Below are positions 17,945-26,072 of a DNA stretch of 55,361 nt, one piece after another (position 1 is the stretch's first letter; each line of letters opens with the position of its first letter). Position numbers and translations under genes: made by a program. Source of the DNA: Pseudomonadota bacterium (GTDB taxonomy: Bacteria; Desulfobacterota; Desulfobacteria; Desulfobacterales; RPRI01); NCBI GenBank assembly GCA_018817425.1, contig JAHITX010000043.1, positions 1-55,361 on the forward strand, given 5' to 3'. The notes under the pieces are model-generated. The model did no database searches. It saw nothing but the letters and a program-made list of their open reading frames with translations, and was not told the origin of the DNA.

Positions 17945-18706
17945 TTGGAAGCAGAATTTCAAAACAAGGTGGCTCTTATTACCGGTGAATCTATGGGGAT
18001 TGGTCAAGCTATTGCGTTGGCTTTTGCAAGGGAAAATGCAAAGGTTGTTATTGCTGGTATTATGACAAATGGTGGTGAAGAGACTGTCCGGATGATCAGA
18101 GAAACTGGCGGCGATGCCTATTATATCAACACTGATATCAGCCAGCGAATTGAGATAGAGGAGATGATACTGGAAACTATCGGAATATATGACCGTATTG
18201 ATTACGCCTTTAATAACGCAGAGATCGGTGTGAATTTAGCATTAACAGCAGATATCTCAGAAGAAGACTGGGATCATCTTATGGACATCAATCTAAGGGG
18301 GGTTTGGCTATGTATGAAATATGAGATACATCATATGTTAAAGCAGGGAGGTGGGGTTATCGTAAATATGTCGTCAGCTTCGGGATTGTATGGGACGCCT
18401 TACCAGTGCGCATATTCAGCCAGCACGCATGGGATATTGGGGTTAACAAAAACAACTGCTCTGGAGTATGCCAAATCGGGTATTCGTGTGAATGCCATTT
18501 GTCCGGGCCAGATCCACACTTTTGGGGCGGAGGAACACTTTAAACGTGATCCGGAAGCAGAAGCAAGGCTCAATAATACTATGCCGATAGGAGAGCTTGG
18601 GGTGCTGCTGGAGATTGCCGAGACTGTACTGTGGCTCTGTTCTGATGGGGCTTCATCTATTACCGGTCAATTTGTGGCTATCGACGGCTGGAGATCCGCA
18701 GTATAA
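17945..18706 (+). CDS. SDR-family oxidoreductase lacking the catalytic lysine
   Basis: The 253-aa protein is a classical short-chain dehydrogenase by fold: TGxxxGIG at residues 13-20, N116 in the DINLRGV helix, S144 in NMSSASG, and Y157. The catalytic YxxxK motif reads YSAST, with Thr161 where lysine is expected (codon ACG), and the usual NNAG is NNAE (residues 90-93). Either activity is lost or chemistry is altered; relatives with identical surroundings normally read YSASK. It probably starts at TTG 17945, since no in-frame ATG fits and AGAAGGG lies upstream. A second SDR follows 257 bp later. Confidence 0.8.
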   Translation: MEAEFQNKVALITGESMGIGQAIALAFARENAKVVIAGIMTNGGEETVRMIRETGGDAYYINTDISQRIEIEEMILETIGIYDRIDYAFNNAEIGVNLALTADISEEDWDHLMDINLRGVWLCMKYEIHHMLKQGGGVIVNMSSASGLYGTPYQCAYSASTHGILGLTKTTALEYAKSGIRVNAICPGQIHTFGAEEHFKRDPEAEARLNNTMPIGELGVLLEIAETVLWLCSDGASSITGQFVAIDGWRSAV

Positions 18707-18873
18707 TTAAGTCATCTAATATCCTTAGATTGATCGTTCATTTGCCATTTTCCATGTTTCACGCGAATTTGTTGATTATGATAAACAAGGGAAACTGAAA
18801 GAAAAAAGGAAAAGGCAGCGTAACTATCCTATCGTCTTCTGTCTCAGGTAAGATATTTCGACTACAAATTTAA

Positions 18874-18897
18874 CATTTTTCCGGGGACAGAAAAATG
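18874..18897. repeat. Hairpin between the two SDR genes
   Basis: CATTTTTC and GAAAAATG form an 8-bp perfect stem around CGGGGACA. It could attenuate or separate the two SDR transcripts. No T tract follows. Confidence 0.35.
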
Positions 18898-18963
18898 GAC
18901 AATTTGTTTGCTATAAAACAGGACAAATCTCTTTGTTAATAACACTAAAATGGAGAATATAAT

Positions 18964-19725
18964 ATGCGATTTGAAAATAAGGTAGCCATAGTCACAGGGG
19001 CGTCCGGTGGCATAGGCTTAGCCATCGCCAGAGCTTTGGCTGGAGAATGCGCCAGTGTTGTGCTGACGGATGTGCACAAAGAGGTAGCAGAGCAAGGTGC
19101 TGAGGACATCAATACAACCGGAGGTAAGGCATTGGCGTTAAAGGTTGATGTAACCAGCGAATACGATGTCAAGGAGATGGTTCAAAAGAGCATTGCCAAA
19201 TTTGGCCATGTGGATATCCTGGTCAACTCTCACGGTCCTAAGACCGATCACTACGCTTTTAAACGTTTTCACGAAACTGAACTTGAATCGTGGAGAGTGG
19301 AAACAGATATACTCTTTATTGGCACCCTTTTGTGTTGCAAAGCTGTCATACCCCAAATGCTTGGGCAAAAAAAGGGCAGGATCATTAATATAGCTTCGGA
19401 TTCCGGCAAACACGGGACGGCTAATCTTGCCATTTATTCAGGGTGCAAAGCCGCGGTAGCAGGCTTCACCAGAGCTATTGCCCTGGAGTTAGCCGGAGAT
19501 GGTATAACTGTCAATTGTATATCTCCCGGGCCGGTCAACACTCCAGCCCTGGCTAAGGCTATGACCAAATATTTGGGCATCCAAGACAAGTATGTGTCCG
19601 CGGTGCCTGTGGGGAGGCTGGGAGAGCCGGAAGAAATAGCAGCCATGGTCGCTTTTTTATCCTCTGAAGATGCCAATTGGATTACTGGCCAAGATTACAG
19701 CGTCAATGGTGGCTTAAGAATGTAG
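18964..19725 (+). CDS. SDR-family NAD-dependent oxidoreductase, intact
   Basis: The 253-aa enzyme keeps every classical SDR element: TGASGGIG (residues 11-18), D36 after strand 2 (points to NAD rather than NADP), NSHG for NNAG, S145, and Y158-x-x-x-K162 (YSGCK). It ends in the usual ITGQDYSVNGG. TGGAGA lies before ATG 18964. It would oxidise a secondary alcohol or reduce a ketone, possibly a hydroxyacyl-CoA or cyclic alcohol; FabG- and BadH-like enzymes look similar. It fits as the step after a hydration by the CrtC-like protein, but this is inference. Confidence 0.88.
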   Translation: MRFENKVAIVTGASGGIGLAIARALAGECASVVLTDVHKEVAEQGAEDINTTGGKALALKVDVTSEYDVKEMVQKSIAKFGHVDILVNSHGPKTDHYAFKRFHETELESWRVETDILFIGTLLCCKAVIPQMLGQKKGRIINIASDSGKHGTANLAIYSGCKAAVAGFTRAIALELAGDGITVNCISPGPVNTPALAKAMTKYLGIQDKYVSAVPVGRLGEPEEIAAMVAFLSSEDANWITGQDYSVNGGLRM

Positions 19726-20076
19726 TAAAATGACTTTAAGGTTTATTCCTTGTATCCTCTTATTTCTTTCTTATTGATAGGAGTATTGGAATCTTATAAA
19801 TATATAAGTATTTACAAAGCTATGATGCAATGTTGCCCTGATAATTTCAGTTTTATCATGTAGCTTTCCCATTCATCTCGAAGCTCAAAGTCGGCCAATG
19901 ACACGATAGGAGGCACTCAGGCTGGAAAAAAGGATCAAGAAACTGCCAATAAAGAAGAAGGTCGGGGTTTTCGACATTTGAATTTTATCTATCATTTCAG
20001 CTTTTAATACACTACACGCATCCCTACGAATGGATCCAAAAAGTCTATTGCCAAAAGATAGCCTTTATAGCACATG

Positions 20077-20100
20077 ACATATGTCAAATTTGTCATATGT
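20077..20100. promoter_or_regulatory. Palindromic operator-like site 1
   Basis: A 24-bp near-perfect palindrome: ACATATG, then TCAAATTTGT, then CATATGT. It agrees with site 2 at 20471 at 20 of 24 positions with the same spacing, so one regulator probably reads both. It stands 33 bp before the decayed CcsA copy. Confidence 0.6.
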
Positions 20101-20132
20101 CGATTTAGCCACAGTAGAGCTGGAGGTTGCTA

Positions 20133-20325
20133 AGAATTATAATTTTGGGTGCAGTGCTGTTTTTGATGGCTGAATATATTGGAACCCATTGGTGTCTGAG
20201 AGGATGGGGGGGATTTCTGGCAATGAGGCGCGGTCTTCTTCCAGTCCACTTTGGTAGTAATATTTTTCATGTTGGCTATTCATATTCTATGGTCGAATCA
20301 TCGTCCGGGAAGTTGGAGGCCGCGG
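20133..20325 (+). pseudogene. Decayed partial copy of the CcsA-like gene
   Basis: Base by base this stretch follows 21091-21290, codons ~165-235 of the CcsA-like gene. Shared runs include TTTTGGGTGCAG, CATTGGTGTCTGAGAGG, TTCTTCCAGTCCAC and ATCGTCCGGGAAG. Indels shift the frame after the HWCLRGWGG segment. No homologue of the first two-thirds is present. It is a leftover of a tandem duplication or rearrangement of the operon start. Confidence 0.75.
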
Positions 20326-20440
20326 CTTGGCATATTTTAAGGAACCCATGGGTTATCTATTCCTTTCCAAAAGTTACTAAAGGTATGCACAGGTTATTTA
20401 TGGTTACTATAAAAATAATAATGCAATATTAAAAAAAATA

Positions 20441-20470
20441 TTGACAAGAACTAACATTTGTAACTATGCA
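20441..20470 (+). promoter_or_regulatory. Candidate promoter of the CcsA-ExbD operon
   Basis: TTGACA at 20441-20446 is a perfect -35. At 18 bp spacing TATGCA (20465-20470) is a weak -10. Palindromic site 2 begins at the next base, a placement suited to repression. Confidence 0.4.
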
Positions 20471-20494
20471 ACATATGACAAATTCGACATTTGT
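20471..20494. promoter_or_regulatory. Palindromic operator-like site 2
   Basis: ACATATG, ACAAATTCGA, CATTTGT. It has the same architecture as site 1 (ACATATG-N-CAAATT-N-G-N-CAT-N-TGT) and overlaps the start region of the candidate promoter. Confidence 0.6.
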
Positions 20495-20598
20495 TATTCC
20501 ATTCAATAGAAATTGGAAGCTGCTGATAAACTGCCACTTTTTCATAAATTTTTATATCATGTATGTATGATGGAAGTATTTTATCGATACGGGTGCAT

Positions 20599-21348
20599 AT
20601 GAAAAATACTCTGATTTTATTTTATGCAATAACTTTTTTATTTTATTTTTTGACCTTTGGGTTTTGCATACTTCGCAAAAAGATTTTAGAAAATCTCATG
20701 GCTCTGATTGGGTTGATTGCTAATGTAATTTGTATGGTTGTCCTTATGGTGTGGTCAGGACACGCACCTGTTTACCGGCTTTTTGAGTCTCTAATGTTAG
20801 GGGCGTTAATCCTATCAGTATTGGGGTTTTTGTTTAGCAGGCAGGAAGGGAAAATTCCTGATCTGAGATTCTGGGTATGGCTCGAGATATTGCTTATTAT
20901 GGGTATAGCTGCTTTTGTAAGAAAAGAACCCAGCCCATTCGGATATGATTATGATGATCTTTATATCATTATGTTTCATGCTCTACGGATAGCAGTGGTT
21001 TCATTAACCTTGTTTTCGTCAGCTCTTTATATTCAATCCCGCTTTGATAGCCGCAATAGCAATTCTCTGGCTTTTTACCGTGCACATCTGGGAAGAAATT
21101 TTTTAATTTTGGGTGCAGCGCTGTTTTTTATAGCGGAATATGTTGGAATCCATTGGTGTCTGAGAGGGTGGGGAGATTTCTGGCAATGGGGTGCAGGGTT
21201 CTTCCAGTCCACCCTGATTGTTATGTATTTTATGTTGGCAGTTCATATTCCGGGTTCTAACCATCGTCCGGGAAGCTGGAGACCCAGACTTGGTATTGTA
21301 TCCGGTTTTCTGATTTTAGCTCTGATGGCGATCAGGAGTATTATATGA
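20599..21348 (+). CDS. CcsA/CcmC-like haem-handling membrane protein
   Basis: The 249-aa protein has about seven hydrophobic helices and conserved histidines at 55 (SGHAPVYRLFESL), 127 and 185, typical of CcsA, which with ResB exports haem and attaches it to apocytochromes c. The segment after H185 (WGDFWQWGAGFF) occupies the place of the WWD motif, but the WD..E part is replaced, so haem or substrate binding may differ. The start is uncertain: ATG 20599 opens directly into the first helix, while ATG 20563 adds twelve residues. The stop overlaps the ResB-like start (ATGA), so the two are translationally coupled, as in cytochrome c synthetases. Confidence 0.75.
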   Translation: MKNTLILFYAITFLFYFLTFGFCILRKKILENLMALIGLIANVICMVVLMVWSGHAPVYRLFESLMLGALILSVLGFLFSRQEGKIPDLRFWVWLEILLIMGIAAFVRKEPSPFGYDYDDLYIIMFHALRIAVVSLTLFSSALYIQSRFDSRNSNSLAFYRAHLGRNFLILGAALFFIAEYVGIHWCLRGWGDFWQWGAGFFQSTLIVMYFMLAVHIPGSNHRPGSWRPRLGIVSGFLILALMAIRSII

Positions 21349-22178
21349 GCAGGATTACGGAACGCCTTTCATCACTTAATTTTGCAGTATGGACCTTCGT
21401 TGTCCTTTTATTGTGGTTTGTCTGGGGATTGATACTGGCGTCAAATAAAGACTTCTTTAAATTGTTCAAGGAGATGAATTCTGTACTGACAATAGATTGG
21501 CTTATAAATCCCTTACAGGGAACAACTCAGCTAAAGCTTTGGTTTATAGGGCTTTGTCTGGTCATGGTTGGTATGGGCGTCAACCTTATCTTTTGTTCCT
21601 GGAATCGCATCTTAAAAATGATGCGGCATCGTTTCAGCGGGGCAAAACTCTTTATGCTGATAGTACATATCATTTTTGGTTTTGTTGCGCTTGGACATCT
21701 GGGAGGTTTCATGATGGGTTACAAACACGGGGATGTATCTCTTTTTAAGAACGAAGTGTTTTCGCTTGAAAACACTTATGATCTGAAAATAACTGATATC
21801 CATTTTGTAGATGACCCCAAAGTGCTTCAAAAATCACGAAGAGAAATCATGAATAATGAATTAAACTATAATAAAAATTATGCAGAAGTGACACTTAACG
21901 AGGGAGACCGTTTACTGGCTAAAGGCCGCATTTATCTGCTCAGGCCGTTATATTACAAAGATATTCAGATTACTCTGAAATGGTTTCTTTCCCCGGTTAA
22001 CGAAGACGAAACCTTACACGCCTTGCCCGGCGTAAAATTGGCAATAGCCTGCAATCCGGTGCTGCAGGCATTTCTTGTTATTTATCCGTTAATGATATTG
22101 GGAATAGCAATTCATTTAATTATGACTTGGAAACATCCTGATAAAGGAGACACGAAAGAAGGACCAACTTCGATATGA
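21345..22178 (+). CDS. ResB/Ccs1-like cytochrome c biogenesis protein
   Basis: The 277-aa protein shows four hydrophobic helices (about residues 14-32, 65-87, 103-123 and 245-265) and a periplasmic domain between helices 3 and 4. This is a shortened version of the ResB layout, with early SSLNFAVWTFVVLLLW typical of the family. It partners the overlapping CcsA-like protein in system II cytochrome maturation. Full ResB proteins are usually 400-550 aa, so this is a compact or specialised form. A dedicated pair next to a protein with a CxxCH motif (24269 gene) suggests the pair serves that protein. Confidence 0.75.
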   Translation: MSRITERLSSLNFAVWTFVVLLLWFVWGLILASNKDFFKLFKEMNSVLTIDWLINPLQGTTQLKLWFIGLCLVMVGMGVNLIFCSWNRILKMMRHRFSGAKLFMLIVHIIFGFVALGHLGGFMMGYKHGDVSLFKNEVFSLENTYDLKITDIHFVDDPKVLQKSRREIMNNELNYNKNYAEVTLNEGDRLLAKGRIYLLRPLYYKDIQITLKWFLSPVNEDETLHALPGVKLAIACNPVLQAFLVIYPLMILGIAIHLIMTWKHPDKGDTKEGPTSI

Positions 22179-22219
22179 ATTTTAGATTTAAGTTTTGTGG
22201 TTACGAGGAGGAGAGAGAA

Positions 22220-24235
22220 ATGAAGTTCTTTAAGATTTTTGGCTTATGGTTAGTTTTTTCGATTATTACATTTTTGTTGATTAATGTTTCTTTGGCTGAA
22301 GAATCGAACTCAGAGACACAAGTTTATGAATTGGGAGAGGTTATTGTTACCGGGCAACAGCAAGCGGTTAATTTGGCTACAACTGTTACTGAAGTAAGTT
22401 TGGAAGACATCAAGCAAAGAGGAGCTCAAACAGTTGCGGATGCGCTTGAACTTTTGCCTGCTGTTGATGTCCAAAGGGGTGGAAAGGGTCAGGCTTTTGT
22501 AAGTCTTAGGGGATTTGATCAAAGAGATGTCAAGGTTCTGATCGATGGCGTGCCCTCCCTTGAGACTTATTACGGAACTGTTGATTTAACCATGATTCCT
22601 ATTGATGCAATATCCAAAATTACGGTAACCAAAGGGGCATCTTCTGCACTCTATGGTGCCAACACTATGGGAGGAGTTGTAAACATTATAACAAAAAAAG
22701 GAAGTAAAAAACCGTTTACGGAAATTACTACTTCATTTGGGGATTATAACACCAGAAAAATAATTTTAAATCATGGAGCCCAGGTTGGAAAATTTAATTA
22801 CTGGTTGACATATGGCTATCAAAGTTCCGACGGTTACAGTCTTTCAGATGATTTTAACGAAAACAATTCTACGGTTGGATTGGGTACTGAATATAATGAA
22901 GATGGAGGTAAAAGGGATCTTAGTGATTATATAAAACGCACATTTCACGCCAAAGTCGGTTTTGATCCGGATCCGGATACCAGTATCTATTTATCATTTG
23001 ACTATCATAATAATGAACGCGGGGTTCCGACCGAGTACAGCCGGTATTGGTCTTTTGACAAGTGGGATCAGTGGCATCTTAATCTGGCAGGAGAAAAGAA
23101 ATTCAACGATATTGTTACACTCAAAGCAAGAGGGTTCTACGTTAAACATAAAGATACTTTGAAGGATGTAAGCTGGGATGCTAATCATACAACTTCAAGA
23201 AAATGGTTTGAGGAAAGTTCATATTATGATTATTCATCAGGAGGAATGCTGCATGCTTTTCTCGACTTTAAAAAGTGGAGTTATCTGAAGCTCGGAATAA
23301 ATTATACAAGAGATAATCATAAACAACAAGATTATCTTGATTCCGCTTCTATGGGTGTACCGGGTTTTACACCCAAGGAAGATTATGAATCTGAGACATA
23401 CACCTATGCGATTGAAGATGAAATCAAACCTTTGGACAACCTTTCATTCGTACTTGGTTTAAGCTATGATTATTTTAAACCTAAAAAAGCTTATGATCAG
23501 CCTGTGCCGGATAGTATCGACACTTTTAATCCGCAGTTTGGGGTGGTTTATGATTTAAATAAGGATACCAGCCTGCATGCTTCGGTTGCGAAAAAAACCA
23601 GGTTCCCTAAGCTTATAGAACTTTATAGTAATCATGCTGGTGGTAATCCCGATCTTGATCCACAAAAAGCCATAACTTACGAAGTCGGAATTTCCCGTGA
23701 TTTCACTGAAAAAATTAAAGGAAGCGTGGCTTATTTTTATAATGACATTGATGATCTTATAGAAAGAGTTCGAGATCCTGTATCCGGTGACAGAATATAC
23801 GTAAATATCAATAAGGCAAAGATAGAGGGTGTGGAGGCCAGCCTTGACTTTCATTTAATAAAAGATCTCTATATTAATGCTAACTACACATATATGTCTA
23901 CAGAGGACGATGCCAACGATGACCGCGAATTGGAAAACAGGCCCCGACACAGAATAAATCTGGATGTGCGCTATCTTTTTCCGTTTGGGCTTTCAGCAAG
24001 TGTTCAGACTTCTTACACTCAGAGACAATACTGGGAAGATACAAGCTACAATTGGGAGAAACTGCCGGATTATCTTCTGCTTAATGCCAGACTTGCACAA
24101 AGAATCGGTAAGTTTGGGGGCCTTGATTCCGAAGTGTTTATCCAGGGAACTAATTTGACGGACATAGATTATTATGAAGGAAGTGGTCCTGAGCCAGGCC
24201 TGAATTTTCTGGCTGGTTTTAGTTTGAGATATTAA
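22220..24235 (+). CDS. TonB-dependent outer-membrane receptor
   Basis: The 671-aa protein has a signal peptide (residues 1-27), a TonB box region (ELGEVIVTG), a plug domain (residues ~45-160: VADALELLPAVDVQRGG, LIDGVPS, ITVTKGASSALYGANTMGGVVNIITKKG) and a 22-strand-type barrel. ATG 22220 follows GAGGAGG. Its plug is of the BtuB/CirA class (vitamin B12, catecholate siderophores, small cofactors). Encoded with its own TonB, ExbB and ExbD, it forms a self-contained uptake system. The ligand is unknown; the tetrapyrrole methylase and haem genes around it make a metal-tetrapyrrole or metallophore a reasonable guess. Confidence 0.88.
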   Translation: MKFFKIFGLWLVFSIITFLLINVSLAEESNSETQVYELGEVIVTGQQQAVNLATTVTEVSLEDIKQRGAQTVADALELLPAVDVQRGGKGQAFVSLRGFDQRDVKVLIDGVPSLETYYGTVDLTMIPIDAISKITVTKGASSALYGANTMGGVVNIITKKGSKKPFTEITTSFGDYNTRKIILNHGAQVGKFNYWLTYGYQSSDGYSLSDDFNENNSTVGLGTEYNEDGGKRDLSDYIKRTFHAKVGFDPDPDTSIYLSFDYHNNERGVPTEYSRYWSFDKWDQWHLNLAGEKKFNDIVTLKARGFYVKHKDTLKDVSWDANHTTSRKWFEESSYYDYSSGGMLHAFLDFKKWSYLKLGINYTRDNHKQQDYLDSASMGVPGFTPKEDYESETYTYAIEDEIKPLDNLSFVLGLSYDYFKPKKAYDQPVPDSIDTFNPQFGVVYDLNKDTSLHASVAKKTRFPKLIELYSNHAGGNPDLDPQKAITYEVGISRDFTEKIKGSVAYFYNDIDDLIERVRDPVSGDRIYVNINKAKIEGVEASLDFHLIKDLYINANYTYMSTEDDANDDRELENRPRHRINLDVRYLFPFGLSASVQTSYTQRQYWEDTSYNWEKLPDYLLLNARLAQRIGKFGGLDSEVFIQGTNLTDIDYYEGSGPEPGLNFLAGFSLRY

Positions 24236-24268
24236 TTCAAGCAAAGACTTATAAATAAGGATATTTAT

Positions 24269-26056
24269 ATGAAAAACTTTAGTTTTTGCATAGCACTTAT
24301 TATGGTTCTATGGCTTGTTTCGTATCCCTGTGCTGCTTCTTCTAACACAGTGAGTATAACAGGGCTGGTCAAGCAGCCAATGAATCTGTCGATTGATGAC
24401 CTTAATGGGTTTGACTCCATTAAGGTTCAGCTTAACGAAGTCATGACAGACGGCAGTTTCAGGGGTGTTTTCCTTTACAGGGGAGTACCGCTTAGAGCGC
24501 TTCTGGAACTGGCTTATATAGAAAAGGAAGAAAGCGCCTTTGGCAAAAAAGTGGATTTGGCCATTCGTATAAAGGGAGAAAACGGCAAAGTCGTAGCCCT
24601 TTCATGGGGAGAGGTTTTTTACAGGAACCCTGGAAGAATCATTATTGCCACATCTGCCCAGCCTATTATGCCAAAGCATTCCTGTACAGGATGCCACAGT
24701 CCTGAAGAATACCAGCCTCGTATGGACAAATTGAAAAGAAATATTGATTTTCCCAAACTGGTCATATCAAGTGACACTTTTGCCGATCGTTCTCTGGATG
24801 GTGTCACATCTATTGAGGTTATTGACTTGAGGCCCAAAATGCCGTCTGAAAAATCAGAAAAATTTTACTCAAAAGATTTTTCCATTATTGGTGCCAATAT
24901 TAATAATAAAGACTTTAAAACACTTTCGGGTTTTCCAAGAACAAAGATGACCATCAAACATCTTGGGGAAGGCAAAGGCTTCCACGGAATAGATCGTTTT
25001 GAAGGGGTGTTTTTCAAGTCTTTGCTTGATACAGTGGAACTAAAACCGGATTTGGCTCAGGTGTTTCTTGCATCAGCTCCGGACGGATATCGTAGCCTTT
25101 TTTCATACGGTGAAATATATCTTGATACTACAGGTGATCGTTTGCTGATTGCGGACAGACTTGGTGGTAAAGATATCGAAAACGGAGGTAAATTTGTACT
25201 GGTTCCGCCGGATGATCTTATGAGTGACCGCGATGTGAAGGCATTGCAAAAAATTGAAGTACTTTCATTAAAACGCCCAGCTAAGATATATATCATCGGT
25301 GTGGGTTGCGGTGACACTAATCTTATTACCCTTAATGCCATCTCATCTATGGCCGAAGCCGATGCTTTTGTGGTATGCGATGATATTTTGAAGCGTTTTG
25401 GTAAATACATGGGCAAAAAGCCGGTTCTTTTTGATCATTACAAATCTTCGCCTCCGAAGGTCAGAAAAGAAAATCCGGGCATGTCAGAACCTCAAATCGA
25501 GGCAAAATTGGCAGAGAAAAGAAAAGAATATGCTGTAATTATCCAAAATGCTCTGGATAGTAATAAAACCGTGGCAATTATGGATTATGGAGATCCTACA
25601 ATTTGGAGCGGATGGAGCTGGCTTAGACAGTATTTTCCTCAGGATCAGATTGAAGTGATTCCGGGGCTTAGTTCTTTCAATGTTTCAAACAGCATGATTC
25701 GAAGACGTATCGGTTGCAATGGTTCCATTGTACTTACAACACCAATGGGGATTCAAGAAAATCCGGAAATGATTAAAAACATAGCCGACAAAGGTGAAAC
25801 TCTTGCCATCTTTATGGGATTAAAAGAAGTGCCTGCTTTGGCTGCAAAGTTTAAAAAGGATTTTAAAACGGATACTCCGGCATATTTGGTCTATAAGGCA
25901 GGGTATTCCGGAAGTGAACATGTTATCCAAACAGATTTAAATGGCCTTGCGGATGCGGCTGGCAAGTACCATGAAAAATTTCTGGGTCTGATCTATGTGG
26001 GTCGTTGCCTTAGCGAACTGGAAGGTGCCTGTTACGAAAAAAAATCTCACAATTAG
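24269..26056 (+). CDS. Exported fusion: CxxCH and two sulfite-oxidase-fold domains plus tetrapyrrole methylase
   Basis: The 595-aa protein begins with a signal peptide (residues 1-24, SYPCAASS). Residues ~27-190 resemble the molybdopterin-binding fold of sulfite oxidases (GVFLYRGVPLRALLELA; KLVISSD and SIEVIDL at the end), interrupted by C139-T-G-C142-H143, a haem c motif. Residues ~203-335 look like a second, degenerate copy (FEGVFFKSLLDTV). Residues 339-590 match the SAM-dependent tetrapyrrole (corrin/porphyrin) methylase fold, with IYIIGVGCGDTNLITLNAI as the glycine-rich start and VIPGLSSFNV later. That methylase class acts on uroporphyrinogen or precorrins in the cytoplasm, so an exported form is odd. 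The catalytic cysteine of sulfite oxidases was not recognised. It sits between the receptor and a permease. Confidence 0.7.
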   Translation: MKNFSFCIALIMVLWLVSYPCAASSNTVSITGLVKQPMNLSIDDLNGFDSIKVQLNEVMTDGSFRGVFLYRGVPLRALLELAYIEKEESAFGKKVDLAIRIKGENGKVVALSWGEVFYRNPGRIIIATSAQPIMPKHSCTGCHSPEEYQPRMDKLKRNIDFPKLVISSDTFADRSLDGVTSIEVIDLRPKMPSEKSEKFYSKDFSIIGANINNKDFKTLSGFPRTKMTIKHLGEGKGFHGIDRFEGVFFKSLLDTVELKPDLAQVFLASAPDGYRSLFSYGEIYLDTTGDRLLIADRLGGKDIENGGKFVLVPPDDLMSDRDVKALQKIEVLSLKRPAKIYIIGVGCGDTNLITLNAISSMAEADAFVVCDDILKRFGKYMGKKPVLFDHYKSSPPKVRKENPGMSEPQIEAKLAEKRKEYAVIIQNALDSNKTVAIMDYGDPTIWSGWSWLRQYFPQDQIEVIPGLSSFNVSNSMIRRRIGCNGSIVLTTPMGIQENPEMIKNIADKGETLAIFMGLKEVPALAAKFKKDFKTDTPAYLVYKAGYSGSEHVIQTDLNGLADAAGKYHEKFLGLIYVGRCLSELEGACYEKKSHN

Positions 26057-26072
26057 TATTAAGTTGTGAATA

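Larger units (their letters stand above)
19726..20598 (+). other. 873-bp regulatory/decayed region before the CcsA operon
   Basis: There is no intact gene. It holds two matching palindromic sites (20077-20100 and 20471-20494), a degenerate partial copy of the downstream CcsA-like gene, and a TTGACA promoter element, each listed separately. The first 350 bp show nothing beyond a 30-codon minus-strand hydrophobic frame without an RBS. Confidence 0.6.

Noticed and set aside
19920-20020. A 30-codon hydrophobic minus-strand frame (MSKTPTFFFIGSFLILFSS)
   Set aside because: It looks like a small membrane peptide but has no RBS and no neighbours that support it.
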